From Terasakiella sp. SH-1 (GTDB taxonomy: Bacteria; Pseudomonadota; Alphaproteobacteria; Rhodospirillales; Terasakiellaceae), in the NCBI RefSeq assembly GCF_004564135.1, contig NZ_CP038255.1, positions 2,467,501 to 2,531,500 on the forward strand: a stretch of 64,000 nucleotides of DNA. The letters are read 5' to 3'. The notes beneath the pieces are model-generated. The model was not told where the DNA came from, did not search any database, and saw only the letters and a list, made by a program, of their open reading frames with translations. The translations under genes and the position numbers were made by a program. Numbering within the stretch: the stretch's first letter is position 1; each line of letters opens with the position of its first letter. Below, one piece after another: positions 43,664-52,956 of the stretch.

Positions 43664-44263
43664 TTACGAATGATACGGTCGACGAAAAGCCGATACATTA
43701 CGATAAAAGCGCTCCCCCAAAAGGAAAATAAGGACAGCCATATAGAGTAAAGGCTCGCGCACATCGGCCTTAACCAATAAAAAGAAATGCACAACCCCAA
43801 AGACAGCAATGACATAGACCAGCTGATGTAGTTTCTTCCACCGTGCAGGCCCGATTTTACGCACCATTGCCTTTGGTGACGTTACAGCTAACGGGATTAA
43901 AAAGATAAAGGCTGCCATTCCAATCGTAATATAGGGGCGTTTCACAATATCCTTCCAGATTGTTGCCCAGTCAAAAAAATGATCAACCCCGATATACACA
44001 GACAGGTGTAAAAAACCGTAGAAAAATGCAAACAGCCCAATCATCCGGCGATAGCGCATAACCCCGTTCCATCCGGTTAAACGTCGCGTGGTACTCACAG
44101 CCAGCCCCAATAACAAAAAGCGCAAGGTCCAGTCCCCAAGGTCACGCAAGACATATTCAATCGGATTTGCCCCAAGCTTGCCTGCAAAAACACCATAAAC
44201 CAGCCACAGAAATGGGCTGAAGAAAACGAGAAAAACAACGGGCTTTAGTGACAGTTTTTTCAA
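43664..44263 (-). CDS. msrQ: MsrQ, heme-binding membrane subunit of periplasmic methionine sulfoxide reductase
   Basis: 199 residues with about six membrane helices. Ferric-reductase-like heme protein: [23 protein letters not shown] and [24 protein letters not shown] hold the heme-ligand histidines. It hands electrons from the quinone pool or a flavin reductase to MsrP. Its start overlaps the msrP stop (ATGA). Confidence 0.93.
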   Translation of the reverse strand: MKKLSLKPVVFLVFFSPFLWLVYGVFAGKLGANPIEYVLRDLGDWTLRFLLLGLAVSTTRRLTGWNGVMRYRRMIGLFAFFYGFLHLSVYIGVDHFFDWATIWKDIVKRPYITIGMAAFIFLIPLAVTSPKAMVRKIGPARWKKLHQLVYVIAVFGVVHFFLLVKADVREPLLYMAVLIFLLGERFYRNVSAFRRPYHS

Positions 44264-45207
44264 TAGAATTTCCTCAAATCCATCTCTTTATAAAGGCTTG
44301 CGACTTCTTCCCCATAGCCATTGAACATCGCAGTGGGTTGGCGGAAGAATTCACCAATGCGGCGTTCTTTTGCCTGTGACCAGCGCGGATGATCCACACC
44401 CGGATTCACATTGGCATAAAATCCATATTCGCTAGGGGCCTGTTTCATCCAGGTCGAGGTTGGCTGATCTTCGACAAAACGGATACGCACAATGGATTTA
44501 ATCGACTTAAAACCATATTTCCACGGCACAACCAAACGCACAGGTGCCCCGTTTTGCGCAGGCAGTTCTTCCCCAAAAATACCTGTGGCTAAAATGGTCA
44601 ACGGGTGCATCGCCTCATCCAGGCGCAACCCTTCGATATAGGGCCAAGGGATAATGGGGTATTTCTGGCCGGGAAATTGTTTTTCATCCACAAGGGTGGT
44701 GAATTCCACATATTTTGCTTTGGATGTCGGTTCAAACTTTTTCAGGATTGCAGCCAATTCCACGCCAACCCAGGGAATCACCATGGACCAGGCTTCCACA
44801 CAGCGCATGCGATAAATGCGCTCTTCCTGTTGATACTGACTAAACAGGTCTTCGATCCCCAAAGTTCCCGGCTTATGACAATGTCCGTCAACCTGAATGG
44901 TCCAGGGCCGGGGCTTGAAATTGACAGAATTATCCAAAGGGTCGCTCTTGCCTGTGCCAAACTCATAAAAATTATTGTAGCTGGTCACTTCATCATATTT
45001 GTTGGTTGGCTCATCCGTGCTGAACGCACTGGGAATAATGCCATCAATCTTTTTAGGCAAAGCTGCCTGCACAGACCAGGGCATCAAGGCCGCACCAGCA
45101 ATGGCACCGGCCGACATTTGCAGAAAACGGCGTCGATCCATATAAAGCGATTTCGTGGTGATTTCGAAGGACTTCGGGTCACTGGCAATGGTATTTTTAA
45201 TCAACAT
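44260..45207 (-). CDS. msrP: MsrP, molybdoenzyme subunit of periplasmic methionine sulfoxide reductase
   Basis: 315 residues. Twin-arginine signal [22 protein letters not shown] preceded by about 22 extra residues, so translation may start later (MDRRRFL, near 45141). Sulfite-oxidase fold with the Mo-ligand Cys in [15 protein letters not shown] (about 132-146) and [23 protein letters not shown]. Repairs oxidised methionine in periplasmic proteins. Divergent from slyX. Confidence 0.93.
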   Translation of the reverse strand: MLIKNTIASDPKSFEITTKSLYMDRRRFLQMSAGAIAGAALMPWSVQAALPKKIDGIIPSAFSTDEPTNKYDEVTSYNNFYEFGTGKSDPLDNSVNFKPRPWTIQVDGHCHKPGTLGIEDLFSQYQQEERIYRMRCVEAWSMVIPWVGVELAAILKKFEPTSKAKYVEFTTLVDEKQFPGQKYPIIPWPYIEGLRLDEAMHPLTILATGIFGEELPAQNGAPVRLVVPWKYGFKSIKSIVRIRFVEDQPTSTWMKQAPSEYGFYANVNPGVDHPRWSQAKERRIGEFFRQPTAMFNGYGEEVASLYKEMDLRKFY

Positions 45208-45305
45208 GGTGCAAAACTCTTATAAAAGATTACCTATTCTCTAATGTAATATGGTAAAGAATTTTGCGCGCCCCACATTTGATAACTTTTTCGTGAGCTA
45301 AAACA

Positions 45306-45509
45306 TTGTCTGTCGAAGACCGTATCGTCGATCTTGAAATCCGCCTGACCCATCAGGACAATACTATTGACGACCTCAACAAAACGATTTTCGAGCAATG
45401 GCAGGTGATTGACCAGCTCACCAAGGATGTCCATTCACTGAAAGAACGCCTCAAGGCACTTACTCCCAGTGAGATTGATGACGCCCCCTATATTCCCCCC
45501 CATTATTAA
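45306..45509 (+). CDS. slyX: SlyX family protein
   Basis: 67 residues, almost wholly a coiled coil: VEDRIVDLEIRLTHQDNTIDDLNKTIFEQW, ending with the conserved PPHY. Function of SlyX is not established. The only in-frame start that gives the family N-terminus (MSVEDRI) is TTG at 45306. Downstream DUF1178 gene follows after 12 bases. Confidence 0.85.
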   Translation: MSVEDRIVDLEIRLTHQDNTIDDLNKTIFEQWQVIDQLTKDVHSLKERLKALTPSEIDDAPYIPPHY

Positions 45510-45521
45510 AAGGTCGGTTCC

Positions 45522-45764
45522 ATGATTAAATACACATTGCAATGTAATGATGGTCATGTCTTTGAAGACTGGTTTGCCAGCTCTTCCAAATTTGATGAAC
45601 TCTCAGCTAATCATGAACTGAGCTGCCCACAATGTGGGTCTACTGAAATTACAAAAACCATCATGGCCCCCAATGTGGCCTCTGCCCCAGCAGCTGCACC
45701 TGCCCCAAGCTGCGCTGCAGCTGGCGGATGCAGCAACATGGGTTGCCCGGCCATGCAAGGCTAA
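45522..45764 (+). CDS. Short DUF1178 family zinc-ribbon protein
   Basis: 80 residues. The N-terminal part IKYTLQCNDGHVFEDWF and LSCPQCGSTEITKTIMAPNV is the DUF1178 core with a likely Cys4-type zinc site. Family members usually run to about 140-160 residues; here the rest is replaced by a short Ala/Pro tract and a Cys-rich end (SCAAAGGCSNMGCPAM). Function unknown. Followed 7 bases on by a DUF423 gene. Confidence 0.8.
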   Translation: MIKYTLQCNDGHVFEDWFASSSKFDELSANHELSCPQCGSTEITKTIMAPNVASAPAAAPAPSCAAAGGCSNMGCPAMQG

Positions 45765-45771
45765 ACACAAA

Positions 45772-46143
45772 ATGCGCATCTGGATTATTCTGGCTGGGCT
45801 TATGGGGGCTCAAGCCGTTATTGCCGGAGCAGTTTCCGCCCATGCTGATTTAACGGAGTATGGCCGCGAGCTGATCGACAAGGCTGTCCAGTATGAAATC
45901 TGGCATGCGCTTGTCTTGCTATTTGTTTCGATCCTTTGTCATGAAAAATCCCGTCTACTTTTGGCTGCGGGATGTTTTTTTACGATCGGCATCGTTCTTT
46001 TCTGCGGCACGCTTTATCTCAAAGGCTTCTGGGAAATGAGCCTGTTTCCCCTATCCGCCCCCATTGGAGGAAGCTGTTTCATCCTTGGTTGGCTTAGCCT
46101 AGTAGCCTACGGTCTTAAGCGTTCCCGATCAGCTGACCTTTAG
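45772..46143 (+). CDS. DUF423 family inner-membrane protein
   Basis: 123 residues from ATG 45772 with four membrane helices. Family features: AGAVSAHADL (usually AFGAHGL), KAVQYEIWHALVLL (usually YQMYHALAL), LFCGTLYLKGF and APIGGSCFILGWL. The frame stays open upstream but only this start gives the family N-terminus. Function unknown. Its end overlaps by 29 bases the convergent 134-residue gene. Confidence 0.85.
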   Translation: MRIWIILAGLMGAQAVIAGAVSAHADLTEYGRELIDKAVQYEIWHALVLLFVSILCHEKSRLLLAAGCFFTIGIVLFCGTLYLKGFWEMSLFPLSAPIGGSCFILGWLSLVAYGLKRSRSADL

Positions 46144-46519
46144 TCAAAGGCTCAAGTGAAGACAGGTTCACATTAAAGACGTTATGTTCATAACGTACCG
46201 TCAAGGCGATCCCGCCAAACTGGGTAGGGCTGACAATCTTGCGGGCCTTACGTGGCAAGGGAATACCTGCCTTTTTGGAATAAAGCACAATCACCGCAAT
46301 GGTTGTCGCATGATCAAAGACCTTGCGAGAGACTTCATCGTTGGCGATACAGGATACTTTGGCAACAATATTAAACTCGTCACCCCCCATGACCTTAATC
46401 CCGCTGACACTGGCATTGTTATCAGCCCCCCCTTGCGAACGGGCATGATAAAAAGCCAACGCTTTTCTCAATTCAATTTCGCTAAACTCAATCCGCCGAA
46501 CTTCAACAGGCATTTTCAA
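46115..46519 (-). CDS. Small protein of unknown family, 134 residues (paralogue of the 46622 gene)
   Basis: 134 residues, no signal or membrane part. VRRIEFSEIELRKALAFY, GIKVMGGDEFNIVAKVS and HATTIAVIVLYSKKAGIPLPRKARKIV line up with the neighbouring 102-residue protein. No family recognised. It overlaps the DUF423 stop by 29 bases and is preceded by a terminator, so it has its own promoter. Confidence 0.65.
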   Translation of the reverse strand: MKMPVEVRRIEFSEIELRKALAFYHARSQGGADNNASVSGIKVMGGDEFNIVAKVSCIANDEVSRKVFDHATTIAVIVLYSKKAGIPLPRKARKIVSPTQFGGIALTVRYEHNVFNVNLSSLEPLTKGQLIGNA

Positions 46520-46554
46520 TCACCATTTTCCATTATTTGGTTTATATAGTGATC

Positions 46555-46609
46555 TAAAAAAACACCTCTAACATCCCCAATATAGGTGAGAATACGTAGT
46601 TGAGGTGTT
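46555..46609 (-). terminator. Terminator after the 102-residue gene
   Basis: AACACCTC and GAGGTGTT pair on the minus strand around a long inner loop and are followed by a T5-7 run. Sits between the two paralogous small genes. Confidence 0.6.
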
Positions 46610-46621
46610 CCAACTTCGGCC

Positions 46622-46930
46622 TCAGGCCATTTTAATCAACATTGTCAGGCTCTTACCCTCAGCTTTCAAAACCTTTTTACCATTTTTGGGCACCATGATC
46701 TTTTTTTGCTGACAAAAGATCAACAAGGCTGCGATCATATCTTTTGTTCGCAGTTTCAACGGTTGAGCCAACACATTATCAAAGATAAGTATCAAATAGC
46801 CCCCCGGCTCTTCCGTCACCCCTTTAAGGGGGGCTTTGGGGATATCCAGCTGTGCCTTTTCCCCTAAAACCCCAAGTGCTGCCGAAATTTCTTCGCCATT
46901 AAACACAATTTTTCTTAGCTCGTTTGCCAT
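46622..46930 (-). CDS. Small protein of unknown family, 102 residues (paralogue of the 46115 gene)
   Basis: 102 residues: LRKIVFNGEEISAALGVL, GYLILIFDNV, KDMIAALLIFCQQKKIMVPKNGKKVL. The pattern IxFxxxEIxxAL ... IAxxxxxxxKKxxxxPxxxKK is shared with the 134-residue neighbour, so they look like an old tandem duplication. It follows polA after 21 bases in the same direction. No known function. Confidence 0.65.
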   Translation of the reverse strand: MANELRKIVFNGEEISAALGVLGEKAQLDIPKAPLKGVTEEPGGYLILIFDNVLAQPLKLRTKDMIAALLIFCQQKKIMVPKNGKKVLKAEGKSLTMLIKMA

Positions 46931-46951
46931 TTTTCCTGTCAGAGCCCAGCC

Positions 46952-49786
46952 TTAATGTGCTTCCTGCCAGTTTTGTCCCGTTCCGATATCAACAACCAGT
47001 GGCACGCTTAAATCTGCGGCTCCCTCCATTACCGTTTTCAGAACCTCTTTTGTTTTTTGTTCTTCTTGAGGAAGAACTTCAAGCACGAGTTCATCATGTA
47101 CCTGTAGCAAAAGCTTAGAAGAAAGCCCTGCTGAGTTCAAGGCATCGGGTAATCGGATCATAGCTTTCTTGATGATATCAGCCGCTCCGCCCTGAATGGG
47201 GGCATTGATGGCAGCGCGTTCACCCATGGCACGCAAGGCCCCATTTTTATCATTAATCCCCGGAATAAAACATTTACGCCCCATAAAGGTGGTGACATAG
47301 CCATTTTCCCGAGCTTCTTCCTTCGCAGATTCCATAAATTTGCGAATGCCCGGATATTGCTCGAAATACGCATTGATGTATTCCTTGGCCTCATCGTTGG
47401 TAATGCCCAACTGTTTAGCCAAACCATATTGGCTTTGCCCATAAATAATCCCGAAGTTAATCGCCTTGGCATTGCGACGCACCATCGGGTCCATCCCTTC
47501 AACAGGTACACCAAACACCTGAGAAGCCGTCAGGGCATGAATATCAATGCCTTGATGAAAGGCTTCTTTCAGGGCCTCAATCCCGGCCACATGGGCAAGC
47601 AGGCGCAGTTCAATCTGCGAATAATCCGCTGCCATCAAGATCTTGCCTTCTTCGGCAACGAAAGCGCGGCGAATGCGCCGTCCCTCTTCTGTTCGAATCG
47701 GGATGTTTTGCAGGTTCGGATCACTGGAACTCAAACGCCCCGTCGATGTCACCGCCTGTTGAAAAGACGTATGCACCCGCTTGGTCTTGGCATTTACCTG
47801 CGCAATCAACGCATCGGCATAGGTACTTTTCAATTTGGACAGCTGGCGATATTCAATCACCTTGACCGGAATATCATGGCCTGCATCCGCCAGTTTTTCC
47901 AACACACTGACACTGGTTTGATAGGCCCCGGTCTTGCCCTTTTTCCCACCGGGGAGTTCAAGATCATCAAACAGCACTTCACCGAGCTGCTTGGGCGAAG
48001 CAATATTAAATTCCTTCCCCGCCAATTCATGAATTTCTTTTTCCAGTTCCGCCAAACGACCAGTAAATTCTTCACTGATGGCATGGAGTTCCTGAACATC
48101 CACACGAATGCCATTTTGCTCCATCAACGTTAAAACCGGAATTAACGGGCGTTCCAGCATTTCATAAAGGGTAACATTGCGTCCCTCTGCCAATTTTGGT
48201 TTCAGCAGCTTGTGCAGACGCAAAGTGATATCGGCATCTTCGGCGGCATAATCACGTGCCTTGTCCAGTTCCACCAGATCAAAAGTAATCTGCTTTTTAC
48301 CTGTGCCGCACACCTCTTTAAATGGAATCGGGCTCACACCTAGATGCATATCGGCCAGCACATCCATATTATGCTTATGGGTTGCCCCATCATTGATGTA
48401 GGACAGCACCATCGTGTCATCAATCGGAGAGACCTGAATGCCACCATTATCCGGATTGGCTAACACCAGCATGTCATATTTGATATTTTGGCCTACCTTA
48501 AGAACCGTTTCATCTTCCAGCAGGCTTTTCAGCAAGGCAACCGCCTTGTCAAAATCCACTTGCTCAGGAGCCTTGGCACTCTCTTCCTCATCGCCAAACA
48601 GCGAGGTTTGTTCCGCCTGTGCAGATTTATGGCGCAATGGAATATAACATGCCTTACCCACTTCATAAGCCAGAGATACCCCGACCAAATTGGCGCTTGT
48701 CGCATCCAGACTATCGGTTTCCGTATCTACAGCCACCGTGCCTTTCAGACGGGCACCTTCCACCCAGCGCGACAGGCTGTTTTCATCCTGCACCAGCTCG
48801 TAAGCTGTTTCTTTCGGCGAAAGTTCTGCCTGGGATGGTATCACAATCCCCCCGCCTTGACGCTCAGCCCCTTCTTCACCAGCAGCAACTTCAAGTCCGA
48901 ATTTGGAAGCCACCCGGCCTGTCAAAGATTTAAAGCCTTGCTCTTCAAAAAAGCCGATCAGCTTTTCTGCATCCAACTGCTGATTGGCAAAATCAGAAAG
49001 CGGTACTTCAATCGGCACATCCTGGCATAAAGTCACCAATTTTTTGGAAATACGTGCCATTTCAGCCTGTTCAATCAAACGTTCACGGCGTTTTTTCTGC
49101 TTAATTTCAGGAGCACGTTCCAGCAGAGTTTCCAGATCACCATATTCATTGATCAACAGGGCCGCTGTCTTGGGACCGATCCCTTCCACACCGGGAACAT
49201 TATCGGAACTATCCCCAGCCAGTGCCTGAACATCCACCACACTTTCCGGGCCAACACCAAACTTTTCCACGACCTCATCATGTTTGATGATTCGGTTTTT
49301 CATGGTGTCATACATGCAGATATTGTCATCAACCAGCTGCATCAAATCTTTATCAATGGACACAATCGTCACATCTGCGCCCATGGCAGATGCCTGTTTG
49401 GCATAAGTCGCAATCAGGTCATCGGCCTCATACCCCGCCATTTCCACACGCGCCACATTAAAAGCTTCCACGGCTTCACGCACCAGGTCAAACTGCGGTA
49501 TCAAATCTTCCGGCGGGGGTGGACGGTGCGCCTTATATTCCGGGTATACATCGTTTCGAAAGGTCTTTCGCGCCGTATCAAAAACAACCGCCACATGGTC
49601 TGCATCCGTATCACTAAGCAGCTTCATCAGCATGGAACAGAACCCATAAACAGCCCCAACAGGCGTGCCGTCTGCACGGGTCATGGGGTTACGCATATTG
49701 GCAAAATAGGCACGGAAGATGAAGCTGGAACCGTCAATCAGATAAACATGTTCTGGCTTCGCATTGGGTGTCGATGTATCAGTCAT
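46952..49786 (-). CDS. polA: DNA polymerase I
   Basis: 944 residues. N-terminal 5'-3' exonuclease (about 10-300: LIDGSSFIFRAYFA, YEADDLIATYA, GDSSDNVPGVEGIGPKTAA), 3'-5' exonuclease with intact DxE motif VAVDTETDSLDA (about 353) and YAAEDADITLRL, and family A polymerase (SSDPNLQNIPIRTEEGRRIRRAF, DYSQIELRLLAH, RRNAKAINFGIIYG, QVHDELVLEV). All catalytic acidic residues are visible, so proofreading is probably active. Normal length. Two small unknown genes follow in the same direction. Confidence 0.97.
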   Translation of the reverse strand: MTDTSTPNAKPEHVYLIDGSSFIFRAYFANMRNPMTRADGTPVGAVYGFCSMLMKLLSDTDADHVAVVFDTARKTFRNDVYPEYKAHRPPPPEDLIPQFDLVREAVEAFNVARVEMAGYEADDLIATYAKQASAMGADVTIVSIDKDLMQLVDDNICMYDTMKNRIIKHDEVVEKFGVGPESVVDVQALAGDSSDNVPGVEGIGPKTAALLINEYGDLETLLERAPEIKQKKRRERLIEQAEMARISKKLVTLCQDVPIEVPLSDFANQQLDAEKLIGFFEEQGFKSLTGRVASKFGLEVAAGEEGAERQGGGIVIPSQAELSPKETAYELVQDENSLSRWVEGARLKGTVAVDTETDSLDATSANLVGVSLAYEVGKACYIPLRHKSAQAEQTSLFGDEEESAKAPEQVDFDKAVALLKSLLEDETVLKVGQNIKYDMLVLANPDNGGIQVSPIDDTMVLSYINDGATHKHNMDVLADMHLGVSPIPFKEVCGTGKKQITFDLVELDKARDYAAEDADITLRLHKLLKPKLAEGRNVTLYEMLERPLIPVLTLMEQNGIRVDVQELHAISEEFTGRLAELEKEIHELAGKEFNIASPKQLGEVLFDDLELPGGKKGKTGAYQTSVSVLEKLADAGHDIPVKVIEYRQLSKLKSTYADALIAQVNAKTKRVHTSFQQAVTSTGRLSSSDPNLQNIPIRTEEGRRIRRAFVAEEGKILMAADYSQIELRLLAHVAGIEALKEAFHQGIDIHALTASQVFGVPVEGMDPMVRRNAKAINFGIIYGQSQYGLAKQLGITNDEAKEYINAYFEQYPGIRKFMESAKEEARENGYVTTFMGRKCFIPGINDKNGALRAMGERAAINAPIQGGAADIIKKAMIRLPDALNSAGLSSKLLLQVHDELVLEVLPQEEQKTKEVLKTVMEGAADLSVPLVVDIGTGQNWQEAH

Positions 49787-49834
49787 GAGGATGACTATAA
49801 CGAGATGTCTTTTTTGGGCAATAGCTTTTCGCCC

Positions 49835-50554
49835 TTATTCGCACAGTCCGGAATACGCCCCGATATTTTCGTTCAACACACGTTTCTGGATTTGGGCCAA
49901 TTCACCGGACTGTTGCATCGCAGCCAATTGTTTTTCCAAATCATGGACCAAGTACTGATGGCGATGGTGGACCATGTGGAATTCATCAAAACTGGCAATA
50001 TTGGATTGACAGAATAATTGTGTTGGCTTGACCCGGCTTGCACTTTCCAACCCATCCAAGCGGCCATAAACCAGCAGGTCAAAACGTCCCTTGGCCAACA
50101 TCTTCATCCCGATATCAAAAGAACTGACAAGATCCCGATGCGGGCCTGTTAATTTACTTTCCACATATTTATAGCCACGATAGGTGGCAACAGAACGGGC
50201 GTTAATATCTTGCCAATCCTGAATATTATGAATCGGCTTCACCGCAAAAACAGCAACCTGGAATTCCCATAACGGCACATTCACTTTCACCAAATTTCGG
50301 TTTTTCGCCATGACTTTTTCAAGGCGCATCACAACCCCGTCATTATGGCCGGAATTGCTTTCTGTTAAGGCGCGTGTGCCCGGGCGTTCCCTGACCTGAA
50401 TATCATGTCCCAAACGGCTATAGGCGACTTTCAAAATTTCAGCACCAATTTTATCCATCAAGGATTTTTCGCGGGCACTAAACGTAAAAGTCTCCGCTCC
50501 TGCGGGCAACGCGCCCCACAGCAATATACTCAGGAACAGGATGTATCTCGGCAT
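49835..50554 (-). CDS. Orphan periplasmic solute-binding protein (family 3 type)
   Basis: 239 residues. Signal peptide (MPRYILFLSILLWGALPAGA), then RPGTRALTESNSGHNDGVVMRLEKVMAKNRNLVKVNVPLWEFQVAVFA, VATYRGYKYVESKL, GMKMLAKGRFDLLVYGRLDGL. This motif order matches the protein at 33656, so they are paralogues. No transporter adjoins. Possibly a sensor input for kinases or c-di-GMP enzymes; unproven. Confidence 0.75.
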   Translation of the reverse strand: MPRYILFLSILLWGALPAGAETFTFSAREKSLMDKIGAEILKVAYSRLGHDIQVRERPGTRALTESNSGHNDGVVMRLEKVMAKNRNLVKVNVPLWEFQVAVFAVKPIHNIQDWQDINARSVATYRGYKYVESKLTGPHRDLVSSFDIGMKMLAKGRFDLLVYGRLDGLESASRVKPTQLFCQSNIASFDEFHMVHHRHQYLVHDLEKQLAAMQQSGELAQIQKRVLNENIGAYSGLCE

Positions 50555-50651
50555 TGAGCTTACTTATGTCATTATTTTATTTTCAGACCTCCCATAATAC
50601 AAAAGAAGTATATTTAATGAAAGTTTTTCTTAAAATTAATCTAAAATAAAA

Positions 50652-50682
50652 AAGAGGAACTTCGATTGACAAAGCCCCTCTT
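50652..50682 (-). terminator. Terminator after the zinc-finger gene
   Basis: AAGAGG/CCTCTT stem with extra pairs near the loop, followed by TTTTTTATTTTAG on the minus strand. Confidence 0.65.
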
Positions 50683-50716
50683 CCTTCTAAATCAAACCTG
50701 CTGCTTAGAGCCACTT

Positions 50717-50899
50717 CTAATGGTCATGCAGCTGCACGCCTTCTTTTAACCGATAATGTTTGGAGCAATAAGGACAGATCACCTCATAGGATTCTTGTTG
50801 TTTCAGACTTAAGAAAACACGCGGATGGCCTGCCGCCTCCCCATCACCGTCACAGGCAACCGATGCGGTTTCAACCTCGATAATTTCTTCGGACTTCAT
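50717..50899 (-). CDS. CHCC zinc-finger protein (NDUFS6-like)
   Basis: 60 residues. VACDGDGEAAGHPRVFLSL (about 14-32) and VICPYCSKHYRL (about 40-51) give the C-x8-H and CxxC ligands of the zf-CHCC domain. The mitochondrial relative NDUFS6 is an accessory subunit of complex I; the alphaproteobacterial protein is likewise assumed to bind complex I. Stand-alone gene with a terminator behind it. Confidence 0.88.
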   Translation of the reverse strand: MKSEEIIEVETASVACDGDGEAAGHPRVFLSLKQQESYEVICPYCSKHYRLKEGVQLHDH

Positions 50900-50978
50900 G
50901 ATTGCCCCCTAAAAACGTTGTCATATTCTCCACTCAATGATACCGATTGCACAAATAGATTACAACCGGAGCCAACCC

Positions 50979-51980
50979 GTGACCGCTTCTCCTGCCCATA
51001 CAGATCAAAACAACGCTTCCTTCTCATCCCCCAAAGCTGCGATTGAAGTCAAAAATCTTTCCAAAACCTATAAAAGTGCTTACGGGCAACCGGAAAAGCA
51101 TGCCTTAAACGATGTCAGCTTAAGTATCCCACAAGGGTCTTTCTTTGCCCTTTTAGGACCAAATGGGGCGGGAAAGTCCACTTTCATCAACATTCTGGCG
51201 GGCCTTGTCATTAAAAGTAGCGGGGATGCCAAAATCTGGGGCTATGATATCGAAGACCAGATGCGTGCTGCCCGTCGTTCCATCGGGATTGTCCCTCAGG
51301 AACTCAATCTCGATCCATTTTTCACCCCACGTGAATTGATGGAAGTCCAGGCCGGACTTTATGGCGTGCCCAAAAGCCAGCGCCGCACCGATGAAATTTT
51401 GGAAGCCGTGGGCCTGAGTGATAAGGCCGAATCTTATGCACGTACCCTGTCAGGTGGCATGCGTCGTCGCTTGCTGGTTGCCAAGGCCATGGTTCATTCT
51501 CCACAAATTCTGGTGCTGGATGAACCAACTGCTGGCGTGGATATTGAACTTCGCATACAGCTGTGGGACTATGTGCGCGAACTCAACCGCCAAGGCACCA
51601 CGATTTTGCTGACCACCCACTATCTGGAAGAGGCTGAAGAGCTATGTGATAAGGTCGCCATCATCAATCATGGTCGTTTGGTCGCCTGTGATGAAACACA
51701 GACTCTGCTGTCAAAAATGGATGCCAAGGAACTGAGCCTCACAGTGGCCGAAGACTTAAGCGACGTACCAGAGTTACTGCGCGGTCACGGATATAAAGTC
51801 GCCTTACAAGACGGCAATCGCCTCAGTTTCCAATATAGCCCCTCCAAGGTGGAAATCGGCAAAATCCTTGATCTGGTCTCTCAGGCTAAGCTCACCGTAT
51901 CTGACCTGACCACCAAGGAAAGTGACCTTGAAGATTTATTCCTGCGCCTGACCCGTGAAGACAATGCTCAGAACACTTAG
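50979..51980 (+). CDS. ABC transporter ATPase (ABC-2 / export type), no adjacent permease
   Basis: 333 residues from GTG 50979, chosen because GGAG (50968-50971) is well spaced; the ATG at 50937 lacks a ribosome site. Walker A GPNGAGKSTF (about 67-76), LSGGMRRRLLVAKAM (about 154-168), Walker B ILVLDEPTAGVDIELR and H-loop TTHYLEEAEELCD. Domain type is that of YadG/DrrA exporters. Residues about 255-333 form a C-terminal regulatory domain. No permease in reach, so the membrane partner is encoded elsewhere. Overlaps the next gene by 17 bases. Confidence 0.85.
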   Translation: MTASPAHTDQNNASFSSPKAAIEVKNLSKTYKSAYGQPEKHALNDVSLSIPQGSFFALLGPNGAGKSTFINILAGLVIKSSGDAKIWGYDIEDQMRAARRSIGIVPQELNLDPFFTPRELMEVQAGLYGVPKSQRRTDEILEAVGLSDKAESYARTLSGGMRRRLLVAKAMVHSPQILVLDEPTAGVDIELRIQLWDYVRELNRQGTTILLTTHYLEEAEELCDKVAIINHGRLVACDETQTLLSKMDAKELSLTVAEDLSDVPELLRGHGYKVALQDGNRLSFQYSPSKVEIGKILDLVSQAKLTVSDLTTKESDLEDLFLRLTREDNAQNT

Positions 51981-52938
51981 CGCCCTCCTCTTACTATTTT
52001 TCCTGATCGCCTGCGCCCCGCATATGGAAGGGGCCGGCCCCAAAACGGGTGAGGCTGATATTGTCGGGGATGTCATCCAGACCGCAGATGGCACCCAGCT
52101 CCCCTTGCGCAGGTGGGAGCCCAACAGCGCACCAAAAGCTGTTTTGCTGGGGGTGCATGGTTTTAACGATTACGGTAATTTTCTCATGCCCGGCTTCCCG
52201 GACTATTTGGCCGAAAACGGGATATTGCTGATTACCTATGACCAGCGCGGGTTTGGACAAACGGCCAATCGGGGCCTGTGGGCAGGCACCCAAACTTTTG
52301 TGAACGATCTGGCCAGCATTATCCATCTCATCCATGCGCGTTACGAACATCTGCCACTCTATGTCATGGGGGAAAGCATGGGCGGGGCCATTGTCATGAA
52401 TACCATGGCCCGCATCAAGCCCCTCCCCGTTGAGGGGATTATTCTATCAGCCCCGGCGACTTGGGGAATGCAGGTTTGGCCGTGGTATCAAAAGCTGGCC
52501 CTTTATACGCTCAGCCATACCCTGCCGTGGCTCAAGCTCAGTGGTGGCGGGATCTTACAACCCACCGATCATATCGAAAACTGGCACAACTGGTCACGCG
52601 ATCCACTGGTCATTCGCGCCACCCGCGTTGATGCGGTCTACGGGGTCAGCCAAACCATGGCAGATGCCTTAAATGCCAGCCCAAAAATCACGACACCGAC
52701 CTTGCTGCTCTATGGGGCCAAGGATGAGGTCATCCCTGCGATTGCCACAAAGACCATGCTGTCTTCAATGACCATCACCCCAACCTTTGCCTTTTACGAA
52801 AATGGCTGGCATTGGCTCCCCCGAGACAAGAATGCACAAACCGTCTGGGCCGATATTCTCAGCTGGATCAATGACGCACAACAGCCCCTGCCTTCCGGTG
52901 CCGATATGGATAGCCGGAAGCGTTTAGAGATGCAGTAA
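51964..52938 (+). CDS. Alpha/beta-hydrolase lipoprotein (lysophospholipase-like)
   Basis: 324 residues. Lipoprotein signal with lipobox-like FLIAC at about residues 13-17, then a monoacylglycerol-lipase-type hydrolase: LLGVHGFNDYGNF, nucleophile elbow MGESMGGAIV (GxSxG, about 137-146), Asp in LYGAKDEVIP and His in NGWHWLPRD. Expected on the inner face of an outer or inner membrane. GAAG precedes ATG 51964; GTG 51955 is an alternative. It starts inside the ABC ATPase gene and is likely co-transcribed. Substrate unknown. Confidence 0.8.
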   Translation: MLRTLSALLLLFFLIACAPHMEGAGPKTGEADIVGDVIQTADGTQLPLRRWEPNSAPKAVLLGVHGFNDYGNFLMPGFPDYLAENGILLITYDQRGFGQTANRGLWAGTQTFVNDLASIIHLIHARYEHLPLYVMGESMGGAIVMNTMARIKPLPVEGIILSAPATWGMQVWPWYQKLALYTLSHTLPWLKLSGGGILQPTDHIENWHNWSRDPLVIRATRVDAVYGVSQTMADALNASPKITTPTLLLYGAKDEVIPAIATKTMLSSMTITPTFAFYENGWHWLPRDKNAQTVWADILSWINDAQQPLPSGADMDSRKRLEMQ

Positions 52939-52956
52939 CACGTCGCTCTCACACCT

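Noticed and set aside
47357-48133. 258-codon open frame antisense to polA
   Set aside because: Same reasons; polA has every family motif on the other strand.
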